A stretch of 50,604 nt of DNA, taken from the NCBI RefSeq assembly GCF_001039355.2, contig NW_019773711.1, positions 7,128 through 57,731 on the forward strand, in the 5' to 3' direction. This DNA is from Lingula anatina. Taxonomy: Eukaryota > Brachiopoda > Lingulata > Lingulida > Lingulidae. This document shows positions 1 through 10,181 of the stretch, one piece after another. A program made the translations under genes and the position numbers. The notes beneath the pieces are model-generated. The model did no database searches. It was given only the letters and a program-made list of their open reading frames with translations, and was not told the DNA's origin. The stretch's first letter is position 1, and every line of letters begins with the position of its first letter.

Positions 1-260
1 TGTTCGTCTTGTATACAAGTGCATGTATTAGTAGCAGACTGTATTCAACTAAGATAGCCAACCCTAACATGTACATTGTTATTATTTTTGTTGTGTGAAT
101 TTAATGAGAATTTTATGCTTATTCTTCTCCTTGATACGTCTGTCTTTGCTATGTGTCACGTTTAGTTGTACATGCATGTGTGCGTCTTTGACCAAGTCTA
201 TTACATACGATATTTTTCCGATGTAGCATTGAATGCATTTATGTGAGATGGAGACTCTTG

Positions 261-838
261 TAGTCTAGTGAGATTTTCGAAAAAAGGCTCTGCATAAGAG
301 GTAAGGGGCATTTTGGGGTAAAATTTGGGAACCAGGCTTATTAGCATAATTTCGGGATGCTGAATCTGATTTACCCGGTTCCCAAGCGAAATTTTGCATT
401 TTTAACCGTCTAATTTGCAAAAAAACAAAATGGCCGCCAGATTTCCTATTTTCTGCAATATCTCTGGAACTAGACAGGCAAATATGACAAATGAAGTGTC
501 TTTACCTATATTTTCAGGGTCGAGGAACATTATTAAGATGTTTCTGTTAGAATTAGATTTACGCAATTTTCCTAAATATGCAAATTAGGATCGCCATTAC
601 TGAAAAACCGTTTTACTTCTGTATCTCTGTAACTAGGCAAGCAAACATGACAATTGAAGTGTCTACACCTATGTTCTCGGGGTCAGGGAATGTGATAAAT
701 CAGATTTCTTGTCTGATGGGTAGCACTGACTTTGTGAATCGTGTCCGAGTAGCACCTTTTATTGTTTCTTCCCTGTATCTGTCAAACACTAGTCAATCTG
801 GTGATAGTTAGAACCTACCTTCAGAACTGCTCTTACGT
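261..838 (+). repeat. Left inverted arm of the 3.7-kb element
   Basis: It matches the reverse complement of 3389-3954 almost throughout; the outer 40 bp is less conserved. Internal imperfect direct repeats start near 461 and 624 (offset 163), each with a 'tctctg.aactag.caagcaaa.atgac'-like core. Homology to the right arm ends at about 838, just before an unrelated insertion. Confidence 0.85.
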
Positions 839-929
839 ACGTGTCAGCCAATCTACCAAAGGTCACTGCATTGTCAGCCTTTCCCAGTGAAATTGCCAGT
901 GCTTTCCCATCAATTACAAGGCAAGGTGA

Positions 930-1195
930 GCAGAGGCGGATCCAGGATTATTTGAAGGGGGAGTCCGCGGATGCAAAGCCGACCCCCCCCCTACTTGGCA
1001 ACGGGTGGCCTGTTGAAGGGGCCTGTTGAAGGGCCACGAAAAATTTTGGTATTTAAGAGGGCGAACGGTGCCATTTGGTATGGTTTACAAATTTGTTTCA
1101 GCTAGTAAAAAATTATAATTTCAAGGGGGAGGGGGGCAGAATTCGAAGGGAGGGGGGGTCAGGGCCCCCTTGACACCCCCCCAGTTTAATTTCAT
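930..1195 (+). repeat. Dispersed G/C-run repeat, copy 1
   Basis: It begins with GAGGCGGATCCAGGATTAT, then TTGAAGGGGG, a short unique part, GATGCAAAGCCGACCCCCC and further G- and C-runs up to about 1185. Related copies occur at 6936-6994 (reverse) and 22163-22232. It interrupts the inner end of the left arm and is therefore younger than that element. Confidence 0.6.
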
Positions 1196-1797
1196 CAGGG
1201 CAGAATACGTCTTCTATTTACCTTTCTGTTACAGATTTGGTCTCAACGAAATCGTTTAGAAGCTTGAGAAACTGCTCAGACTTGCTATTAACACAGAAAT
1301 GTTTTCCGTATCGTCAATCATTAAATTGGATTCAATAGAATATCAGAAGATTAAAGCTAAAATTCAAGAAATTTTGTTAATTAAAATGAAACGATACCAA
1401 TGGATAACCAGTAATAAACTAATGGAAAAATCGCTGAAATGAATGAGGTGAGATGTCATCGTGTACTTGAAGTATACACATATATATTGACATTTAATAT
1501 AGAATATTTTAATTCAAAAGCAAAGCGTTGATAATAAATTAACTTTTCAAAAAATTTGATCACAAACGACAATTGTGATCAGGTATATGTGTAGCCAGGT
1601 GTGCTGGTTATTGTTCATTAGGCTGCTTTCTCTGAAGCGCGGTTATATTACGTAATATGTGGCAGTTTCTCTGAGCAGTCCTCTTTGGCTGGTTACAGAA
1701 TGTGTATAAAAGGGAAGCAGTTCTGCAGAATAAGTCTCTTTATTTCGGCAACGTCTAGTCAGAAGAGTTTGATATTTTGCAGACTCTTAGCTGACCT

Positions 1798-2790
1798 TAC
1801 GGTTTGTGAACTAACGGCAGCAACTTGCCACACTATTGTTGCATTATGCCAGAATGGACAGAAGCAAACTGCTATTGTCAGACAGCTGAATGTGTCCCAG
1901 GGAGCAGTTTCTAACGTCTTACAGAAACACGCCCAGACTGGTGCATTAACACAGAGACCACGGCCAGGACGTCCTAAAGTCACCACCAGAAGGGAAGACC
2001 ACTTGCTTCTGCGGTTATGTCGCAACAGCCGGACAAAGACAGCTCTTGCTGTACAAAATGAGTGGCAAATTACCATTCAAAAGCATGTTTCAAGAACTCT
2101 AGTGAATGTAAGGCTACTTTTAGCTGGTTAACTCTATGAACAGAGCAGCATGGTGGGCTAGACGCCATTTGCGGTTCCAGGCACAGCACTGGGTTCATGT
2201 AGATTTTTACAGATGAGGCAGGGTTTGAGTTCCACCACCGCGATGGCTGAATCAGAGTCAGTAGGTTTCCAGACGAGTTACTGCACAAGGATTGTGTCAC
2301 ACTACAGTGACTTGTGGCCGTGGCAGTATCTGTGTATGGGCCGGTTTCCACGCTGGAGCCAAAACACTATTGGTGGAAATTGACGGAAACCTCAACCAGA
2401 TAAAATGCAGGGACATTTTAGAGAATAGTTGCTTGCAGTTTGCAAGAAGGTACTTCCAGGACAACTTCATCCTGCAAGATGACAATGCCCGACCACACCG
2501 TGCCCATGCAATAACTGCTTTTCTGCAAAACCAACAGGTAAACCAGTTGCCTTGGCCGACGAAATTCCCCTGACATGGATTCTATAGAAAACCTGTGGGC
2601 ATAAATCGCTAGCAGAATCAAGAGCTTACCCGTCCAGCCTACAAATCGGCACAAGCTTAGGCAAGCTCTGTCTTATGCGTGTAACACAATACTGGATCAT
2701 ACTCTCAGAAACCTCTCTGCATGGATCCCTCGCCGAGTGATGGCTCTGGTTGCAGCTACAAGAGGCTGCACGCGTTGTTATCAGTTTCCA
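1798..2790 (+). pseudogene. Broken Tc1-like (DD34E) transposase
   Basis: About 1798-2130 reads as a helix-turn-helix DNA-binding region (VRQLNVSQGAVSNVL) followed by a GRP-type linker (RPRPGRPKVTTRR). The catalytic core is recognisable but split over frames: FTDEA (Asp codon 2212-2214), QDDNARPHRAH (second Asp 2481-2483) and DSIENLW (Glu 2587-2589). The distance from the second Asp to the Glu is one nucleotide more than the DD34E spacing of Tc1 elements, which matches a frameshift seen near 2560. In-frame stops interrupt the first catalytic block. A TATAAAAGG motif at about 1706 could be the relic promoter. No intact transposase is possible. Confidence 0.85.
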
Positions 2791-3388
2791 TTTTTCATAT
2801 TTGTGTTGATGTTTCTTTTGTGTGAGAGAAAATCCTCACCAATTGATATTCTTGATAATATCGACTTCATAAGAAGTTAATACCTCGTTGTTATCAGCTA
2901 TTAAATTATCCATGCGCTGTTTATGACGCTGATTTGAATACGTATTTAAATGAAATTTTTGATGATGTATTCACACGGGTTGATTTATTAAAGCCATATC
3001 GAACATGATAACAAGTGTTTTTTTCATCCATTACTAATATATGGGAAAAAATCAAAGAAAATATGTTTGAAAAAAATCAATTTTAAATGTCAAGTCTGTA
3101 CAGTGCATCACATGAATTACTTGATTCAGCAAATCGCTCCATTGCATTAATAAGGTAATCTTTTTTAAATCTAGGTAAAAGGGGCAGTTGTGTGATCCAA
3201 TATGTTTACATCCCAATGGAAGCGCAGTATTTAATTGCAAAATTCAATTCAGATTCGAATAATTGCTACAGTGTGACAGTGTAGCACTCATTGCTGATTT
3301 GATTATAGTGAAAATGTCTTAATCACTTTAACTTACGCTGAAAACATGGGTATGGGCACTTCATATGTCATGTTTGCTTGCCTTGTTC

Positions 3389-3954
3389 ACGTAAAAGCAG
3401 TTCTGAAGGCAGGTTCTAACTATCAGCAGATTGACTAGTGTTTGACAGATACAGGAAGAAACAATAAAAGGTGCTACTCGGACACGATTCGCAAAGTCAG
3501 TGCTACCCATCAGACAAGAAATCTGATTTATCACATTCCCTGACCCTGAGAACATAGGTGTAGACACTTCAATTGTCATGTTTGCTTGCCTAGTTACAGA
3601 GATACAGAAGTAAAACGGTTTTTCAGTAATGGCGATCCTAATTTGCATATTTAAGAAAATTGCGTAAGTCTAATTCTAACAGAAACATCTTAATAATGTT
3701 CCTCGACCCTGAAAATATAGGTAAAGACACTTAATTTGTCATATTTGCCTGTCTAGTTCCAGAGATATTGCAGAAAATAGGAAATCTGGCGGCCATTTTT
3801 TTTTTGCAAATTAGACGGTTAAAAATGCAAAATTTCGCTTGGGAACCGGGTAAATCGGATTCAGCATCCCGAAATTATGCTAATAAGCCTGGTTCCCAAA
3901 TTTTACCCCAAAATGCCCCCACTATTCATCTTTTGTGGAAATCCCACTAGACTA
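3389..3954 (-). repeat. Right inverted arm of the 3.7-kb element
   Basis: Reverse complement of the left arm. A third partial copy of the 163-bp internal unit lies just inside this arm (about 3340-3391). The left arm lacks it, so the left copy was probably truncated there by a later insertion. Confidence 0.85.
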
Positions 3955-4140
3955 TTGTGAGTAAATGGTCAAGTTAGGCCCCTTTTATTTCCGAATATGT
4001 CAACAAGTAAACCATCCTTCCTAATGCTGCACAACATTTTTAAAACTAGCACTAGCATAAAGAGGTCGCTCTCTCCCCGTGTTTTCAGGGGATCCATTTC
4101 AGACAGAACTAAGCCATTAATTCCACGTGTTCGTAAACAC

Positions 4141-4690
4141 TATACCTTGTCAATTTTATAATTATAATAATAATAATTTATTGTTCATTAAGAGACAAAC
4201 TTTATAGAATGTTCGGTAGACTAAACAGTATGTAATATATCATAGAATGAAAATCATAACCCATTTTGGATAGATTATGATTTTTATGGTAATATATCTA
4301 AAATTACAGGAAATAAGTGTATTTGCATAGACTAGGTGCCCGTAGTTAAAACGTTTTTGGCTCAGATCAATATACGCCACACATGATCGTTATCAATCCA
4401 AAGCGTTCAATAAAATTGGAAAATTTGAGAGTAGTGGAGGGAAAGCTCAATAACGTGGAAAAGGCGATTAATGCTACAGGGAATTACTATTAATACTACT
4501 ACTAATACAACAGCTACTACTACAACTACTATTTCATTAATACCACTGCTACAATACAAACTACTACTACTTCTACTACTACTACTACTACATGAACTTA
4601 CTACATACACTGCTACTAAATAAACTAAGTACTGCTTGCACTACTCTTACTGATAGTAGGATGATGATGATGTTGATAATGTGCATTTGA
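4141..4690. repeat. Trinucleotide-rich stretch (AAT, ACT and ATG)
   Basis: An AAT run (about 4162-4176) is followed by an imperfect ACT/TAC microsatellite (about 4489-4592) and a short GAT run (4660-4675). Reading frames through it give Ser- or Val-rich runs, which I take as repeat artefacts. The stretch lies in the presumed intron 2 of the leftward gene. Confidence 0.8.
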
Positions 4691-4720
4691 TTTGAGTGGC
4701 TCATTCAATGAATTACTTAC

Positions 4721-5223
4721 AGGAAATAAAACATCAACGTGAAGTGACTGGAAGGTGTCTTCGTGTTCACCAAGGTGCTGCACAAGTTCTCACAGCTCGC
4801 TTTAGCCGTCTTGTAGTCGACCGCTGAGTTAGAGGGGGATACACACAAGCCATACGTGCTCTCAAAGGTGGGACAATAAGAGACCCCGCTTTCTGCTGCT
4901 GTAAACAAGAGAATGACTATGCATAAATTTTGTTTTGTGTTAACTGGGCATAATCGAATATGTAAATCTATAATATTTGTTCTGGCATAAAAATACTGGC
5001 GGCGAAATACAAGATCGAAGCAATGCGCACCGAAGTTGGAGCAAATTAACGATTTATTTTCTAAACTTTCGAAAAAATTATGAAAAAAAATATTGACTCA
5101 CAGGCCTAAATTTCAGTAACGATATGAAAATTGAAAAGATCAAAAACAAAAAATTTGGTCCTTACATTGTACTTGCAAACAATTCAGCAGTACTGCCGAT
5201 GCGAACAGCAGAAGTGGAGCCAT
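4721..5223 (-). CDS. 5' end (exons 1-2) of a lectin/polycystin-type paralogue, leaving the window on the left
   Basis: Exon 1 (5223-5166, 58 nt) starts with MAPLLLFASAVLLNCLQVQ, a signal peptide. Its donor is CAAT|gtaagg. Exon 2 (4898-4721, 178 nt) has acceptor ttgtttacag and donor TCCT|gtaagt. It encodes the start of a C-type lectin domain (SYCPTFESTYGLCVSPSNS, then DYKTAKASCENLCSTLVNT). Both exons match exons 1-2 of the large gene at 20193-20720 in phase, in the exact 178-nt length of exon 2, and in most residues. The ATG again directly follows an acceptor-like tttcag. Exon 3 and the rest are not visible in 1-4720, so they lie beyond the window or are lost. In the other gene intron 2 is 3 kb; here it exceeds 4.7 kb and holds the Tc1-like element. 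Whether the whole gene is intact cannot be judged. Confidence 0.75.
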
Positions 5224-6584
5224 CTGAAATATTAATATCAGAAATAAGATGTGTGCGGCTGCTCTACACCAGTTACAAAATCAATTCTAATACACACGCG
5301 TAGAGTTATTGAAAACTATTTTAAGTGTTAAAATAGTGTTTTAAAGGGTAAGAGGGCAAAATTCGAGTGAATCACGAATACCGAAAATTGTCTTTTTTTT
5401 TCATGAAAATTTTAAGATACAGCAAATAATTATTCCAGGGTTTGTGGACTCGTACAACATTTTCACAAGCTCGCTTATGTTGCCACGTGTGTTAGTGTTT
5501 TGGGGAGGTACTTCAGTCTCGGTTTGTATTGCTTTGTTTAATTTAAAGGTCACTTTAAAAATCGTGAAAACAATGCCGGAAAAACAGAAAATAGCTCAAA
5601 ATAATTACGGTAAAAACTTGAAGATTAAGTCGGTCTTGAAAATTTATCGGAAGACGAATTTCCGTCGACGTAATTTTTTTACACTTTGAAAATTTTGTCA
5701 AATTTGAAAATGGGCCTCTCGATAATTTTGAAAAGTTTGTCACCTAATAGAACTGTGTCGGAATCAGGCACTGAAAATATTAATTTCTTTTTAAGTGACG
5801 GAATCTTCAAGTTTTTACCATACACCAATTACATCAGTCAATAAGCAAGAAATGTCGTTGGCGACAGCATGGAATCTCATGATAAAACTTATATCAATAG
5901 ACATTTCGAATTTTTATCCAATGCTATCGCTTCGCTTTATCTTTTTAAATACTCACAGCAAAAATCGTGAAAATACTGTATCTTTCCAAAGTGATGGATT
6001 GTGGTCTTATTCGTAATACATTTCCAAGTGTCCGATTTGCAGTGTCAAATTGAGGAAAAACGCCAAACGTTGCGATGCAGCAAGCAATCACTCTACCAGT
6101 TGTCTGCGAGGAAATCCCACACGAAGTCGCTAGAAATTAACAATCGAAAGCAATATAATTGCGCTGCATAAATACGGAGAATGTACCTCTGAATCAGAGA
6201 TAACCAATAGCATTTCGTGCTTTCGTGTGGCAGTGCTCTAGATAGAGTATATAATGTCGCTATTGATGTGATTGGCTGTTATGAAGCCCGTATAGGTTGA
6301 TCATTAAAAGTTTATAGATGCGCAGGGAAATACCCTTTAAGAACGGGGATATCACGTTTATAAAACCCCTTTTAAACTGGATAGCGTCCTTTTGCGTCCT
6401 TTGTGCACCATTCAAGTGGCGTTGCAGTGGTCGTAGAGAGAAGGCTCAAAAATCGGTGTGGTTGCAGAATAAATGCTCGATGATCGGTCAGTTGTCGTAT
6501 TATTTTTTACTCTCAAAACGGGACGGTACCGTAAATTGGGCTTAAGTGGTTACGAATAGTGAACAGCAACAATGACGGATTATG

Positions 6585-6640
6585 GGGGTTAGTAGGGGAG
6601 GGGGGAGTTCGCTCGACCCCCCCCCCTCCAGACTGAATTT
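6585..6640 (+). repeat. G-run/C-run foldback
   Basis: A GGGGAGGGGGGAG tract is followed after 10 bases by a C tract (CGACCCCCCCCCCTCC), forming a short G/C foldback. It resembles the G/C ends of the dispersed repeat family seen at 930-1195 and 22163-22232. Confidence 0.5.
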
Positions 6641-6710
6641 TCAAAAAATTAATGGACACGGTTTGGTAAATCAAAACCTCTCTCTCCTCAAAAAAGTCTT
6701 GACAATAACA

Positions 6711-7613
6711 GGGGCGTAACCAGAACTATAAAAATTGTACGCACAGATTTTTAAAATTCCCATTAAAATGTAGACTAACGCAACAGATGTAGGATAGCGT
6801 ATTCACAGCATATGTACCACATATCGCAGCTTAATTTCCAATAATAATAAAATCATCATTTAGTAAAAAATATTCTCACAATTAAAAAAGTTTCAATATT
6901 CTTATTACCCAGAACGGTATATTTATTTAAAAGGAGGCTAGCTTCGCATATGTGGAACCCCCTTCGAATAATCCTGGATCCACCGCTGAGTTGAACTAAC
7001 ATACGGTTTCATTCACCTTACCTGTGGATGCATGGCTCCCAAAAACAACCAATTGTACGACACGACAGAACTGTGATACATCTAAGTTTAAATATTTGTT
7101 TGTAAAAATTGCCCATGTCACCCTGTTAGTGGAGGGGTAAGCTGGGTCAAGTCCGTGTCAAAATTATTTGAGGCTTTGCAGGAAAATTTCTTCCTTTGTT
7201 TCTCTAGCTCCTTATTAAACCTGGTGTCCAGATTTTATCTAGTGCCCCCTAGGTTGCGGGAGCTGCTCTTTGAAAATAACACTCAGGCAGATTTTTACCT
7301 GAGTGGAGGGCCACTGAACCCTCCAATTTAGAGGTAAAGGAAGTTCCAGTTAGATGGACGATTAAGATAGGACTAGTTATTGTTTACCTCAGTTCAATAA
7401 AAGTATGCATGACGAGGGGTGGGGGGGGGGGAGGCAGAATAATTGTGCCTATACAATTGATACAGAGGATTTGTACTTACAGGTGACTTTAATAAGCAGA
7501 GGATTTTCTTTTATATTCCGTAAAAAATACACTAAATTTATATAAAATAATATCATGGTTGGCCAAAAAAAATGTACGCACAGTGCATCCGTGCGTATGC
7601 CTAGTTACGCCCA
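6711..7613. mobile_element. Possible non-autonomous element with GGGCGTAAC inverted ends
   Basis: The left end reads GGGGCGTAACCAG and then, after a short gap, TACGCACAG. The reverse complement of the right end reads GGGCGTAACTAGG and then TGCGTAC. The interior (about 900 bp) has no coding frame and contains a reversed copy of the GGCGGATCC repeat (6936-6994) and a G-run (about 7419-7436). The target-site duplication is unclear, so two separate solo repeats in opposite orientation are possible. Confidence 0.4.
6936..6994 (-). repeat. Dispersed G/C-run repeat, copy 2 (reverse)
   Basis: The reverse complement reads GGTGGATCCAGGATTATTCG, then AAGGGGGTTCC and ATGCGAAGCTAGCC. This matches the core order of copies 1 and 3. 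Confidence 0.6.
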
Positions 7614-8894
7614 TGAATAAACAGTGCAGGCAACATACGATACTGATGCAGAGCATAACCAAGACTATCTTAACTGTACCTTACATACTGTTTGCCTAAA
7701 ATAAATATTTTTACATTTTTTTTGTAGAATTGCTAAGACTGCAAACTTCAATCTTCTTCATTCATTTGCATGATTTATGAAGATGAAATTCGACCCCACA
7801 TTCATAAATGTCTCTGTAATTCCCACAGAATTACTTTCCTGGCAAAATTAAAAATATTTAACCAATGGTGAGTGCATTAACCATCAATATTTGGTTAAAT
7901 ATTTTCTTTAGCTCATCAGGTTATTTTATAATTATTCAAAATAAAAATGTTTCCGAAATTTGATCGCCAAGTGTATCTATAAATGACTAACTGTAAATCT
8001 ATTATTAATTCTTAAGTCATAAAATTAGACACCAAATAAATTGAGATTTTTAAAAATTACTTTTCGATGGAATAGTGAATTCTGGCTTGCGAGTCACACC
8101 AAATTAACTAAGACTTTAAAAAAATACTTTATAAGGTAAAAATTAGTTCTGCTTGAGAGTCTCGTTTTATCTGCGTTTGCACATGTCACGTGACCTCTCA
8201 AAATGACGGGGGAAGATGCACCCTTTCATTTTCGAGATAATAAGGGGGTGGGCGGACTTGGCCTTATGAAATAATCACATGTATAGAGTTTGGCTGCTGT
8301 TAGAAGAAACCATCATTGCGGGACTGAAAGCACTACAGTACACAACTGGGGGGATTCTTTGAGAAAAAAAGGGCAAGATGTGGCAGAACTGGCATTCATG
8401 CGTGACGTAGGCTACAGTTATCCACCACGGCTGAGTCTTTTTGTCTTTGACATCCGCCGTGGAGCGGCGCGAGTGAATGAAAGGATCTACGAGAAGATGT
8501 CACCGTAGCGTCTGCCGATAAATATGCACGTGATAACACGTGGTTTAACGACTGCAGCGAGCAGTATTACGACTGCATTTCATTAAAATAATCAAAGACA
8601 GGGGGTAATTACCGCACGTGGTACATTCGTGGTCAGACACCTACTGAAGTCTTTCTGTGAAACACGCGAAACCCAGCGGTGGACATTAGAAATAAGCAGA
8701 GGAGAGGTGCGCGCCAAGCCAACAGCGTTGGACACCTAAATAAATATCAATATGGCTGTGATGTCCGAGTGCAGCATCCACATCTATGAAGGAACTTGGC
8801 AGAGATAAACTGCAATTATTTGCGTAAGCTGGTGCATTTGACGAATAAAGGAATTTACCGACGGCGAACCAACCTACACTGGTTAGTACTTGAA

Positions 8895-10115
8895 ATGGCG
8901 ACCATTTCAAACAATTTTGGACTTTTATTATTCACTGTTTATGTTTGCACGGTGGTGTTTATATTGTTGAATTTGAACATGCAGTTGAAGGGCAGTAACC
9001 CTTTCGCAAAATATTTTGTAAATGGCATGACTGCAGCTACGTCATCTGAAGAGAGAGAGAAATTAATATTGTTTGAGGAGACAGACCAGAAAAACGGCAC
9101 CCAGGGAAAATATGTCACTTACGGAGCGTCAATAACCAGACTACAGAAATACGGATTTTATTTGCCGTTGACTTCTCTTCTGTGGGCAAAGCAAGGGTTC
9201 CAGTCGGTGATTGTAATGACAGGGGATCCAAAATTGTGGCGAAAATATCCCCTTCTTAACGTTATACTGGAGCGACTGGAACAAACCCGCGCCCGAGTCT
9301 TATTTGTACCAACTGCGGACGAGGCAACCACCGTGGCTTTAAGCCAAGTGTTGCGTCTCTACGTTTCCACACTCGACCACACGTTAAAAGATGAAGATTT
9401 TCTCATCACAAGTGATGCCGACTTGTGGGTTCACAAAACTCACCTTCTTCAACCCCAGCCAAGAGTAGTTATTACGAATAGTTACTGCTGCGGATATTTC
9501 AATCAACTTGGGAAGAGTTACCGTATGTACCCGATGGGTAACATTGGCGCCCCTGTAGGATTATGGCGAAAGCTTTTTCCAGATTTGCAGAAGACAATAG
9601 ACAAAGAAAATATAAACCATAAGGCTCAAGCCGAGGAAACGAAGCAAGTGGTCTCCCAAGACAAAAGGATACACATTCCCCCCATTGCCACTTACTCAAA
9701 CCAAACAGGAGTAGCGATTTCTCAAACACTGCATACCGTTGCCTCAAAAGTCAAAATTAAATTCAACGACTGGTACCTCGACCAAAAGCTGGCCAGCATT
9801 AGAATCGGTGACTGGGTAAAAACATTTGGAAGTGAGGTTCGGAAAGAAAAGCTCTTGGAAATTCCCAGAACACCACATGGTAGTCGAGGCGATCGAGTTG
9901 ATAAAGGAATTTTGGCGTCTAATACGAACGAAAATGTAACATTCACACCTCTGTATGACGCTCATCTTCCAGATCGCGGATTTTACGCGCACATTTGGAT
10001 GAACAACCGTTCTCTACTTAAAGCGCTGTTAAATCCCGTTCAATTAAAATGGGCTGACGATTACAGACAGCAATTTCTCATTGCTTTAAACAAGTCCGGA
10101 ATGCAAGATTTCTGA
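8895..10115 (+). CDS. Putative type-II membrane glycosyltransferase (GT-A-like), intronless
   Basis: 406 aa. The ATG at 8895 has a good context (gaaATGg). The open frame extends upstream to a TTG at 8796, but no ATG precedes 8895 in frame. Residues about 8-28 are one hydrophobic segment (LLLFTVYVCTVVFILLN) behind a short N-terminus, the layout of Golgi type-II enzymes. The lumenal part has a nucleotide-sugar-transferase-like core: LTSLLWAKQGFQSVIVMTGD, a DXD motif in ITSDADLWV (D174, D176) expected to bind metal and nucleotide sugar, and NDWYLDQK (D296, Q297) further on. The C-terminus has FYAHIWMNNRSLL. I do not recognise the exact family, so donor and acceptor are unknown. A poly(A) signal AATAAA lies at 10176, about 60 bp after the TGA. 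The lack of introns contrasts with its neighbours and could mean an old retrocopy. Confidence 0.7.
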   Translation: MATISNNFGLLLFTVYVCTVVFILLNLNMQLKGSNPFAKYFVNGMTAATSSEEREKLILFEETDQKNGTQGKYVTYGASITRLQKYGFYLPLTSLLWAKQGFQSVIVMTGDPKLWRKYPLLNVILERLEQTRARVLFVPTADEATTVALSQVLRLYVSTLDHTLKDEDFLITSDADLWVHKTHLLQPQPRVVITNSYCCGYFNQLGKSYRMYPMGNIGAPVGLWRKLFPDLQKTIDKENINHKAQAEETKQVVSQDKRIHIPPIATYSNQTGVAISQTLHTVASKVKIKFNDWYLDQKLASIRIGDWVKTFGSEVRKEKLLEIPRTPHGSRGDRVDKGILASNTNENVTFTPLYDAHLPDRGFYAHIWMNNRSLLKALLNPVQLKWADDYRQQFLIALNKSGMQDF

Positions 10116-10175
10116 CATGTTCACTTACTTCTGGTCGTGCTTTCGAAAGAGTGATAAAGCGTTGGATTTAATATC

Positions 10176-10181
10176 AATAAA
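10176..10181 (+). terminator. Poly(A) signal of the glycosyltransferase-like gene
   Basis: A canonical AATAAA lies 61 bp after the stop codon on the coding strand. Confidence 0.6.

Larger units (their letters stand above)
261..3954. mobile_element. Degenerate Tc1/mariner-type element with long inverted arms
   Basis: The left arm (261-838) and right arm (3389-3954) are near-identical reverse complements of about 570 bp. The outer ends read TAGTCTAGTG at the left and CACTAGACTA at the right, which fits a TA target duplication around GTCTAGTG termini. Between the arms lies a broken Tc1-like transposase (about 1798-2790) and, inside the left arm's inner end, an inserted G/C-rich dispersed repeat (about 930-1195). 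Each arm contains imperfect direct repeats about 163 bp apart. The same short open frame appears in both arms (578-811 + and 3361-3648 -), which is expected of duplicated arms and is not evidence of a gene. The element lies in what would be intron 2 of the leftward gene at 4721-5223. An independent Tc1 copy nested in a larger foldback element is an alternative. Confidence 0.75.
5224..8894. other. Intergenic region, no convincing gene
   Basis: Only short unconserved open frames are present. Repeats inside it are listed separately (6585-6640, 6711-7613, 6936-6994). 8160-8890 is less AT-rich and probably contains the promoter and 5' UTR of the gene at 8895. I could not place a TATA box there. 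Confidence 0.5.

Noticed and set aside
578-811. 77-codon frame, with a near-identical frame at 3361-3648 on the other strand
   Set aside because: It exists twice because it lies in the inverted arms of the element; no family similarity, and the internal 163-bp repeats explain its apparent conservation.
4407-4610. Ser/Val-rich minus-strand frame
   Set aside because: Translation of the ACT/TAC trinucleotide repeat.
8796-8894. N-terminal extension of the glycosyltransferase-like gene
   Set aside because: The frame is open, but the only upstream start is a TTG at 8796; the ATG at 8895 has a good context and puts the membrane segment near the N-terminus.
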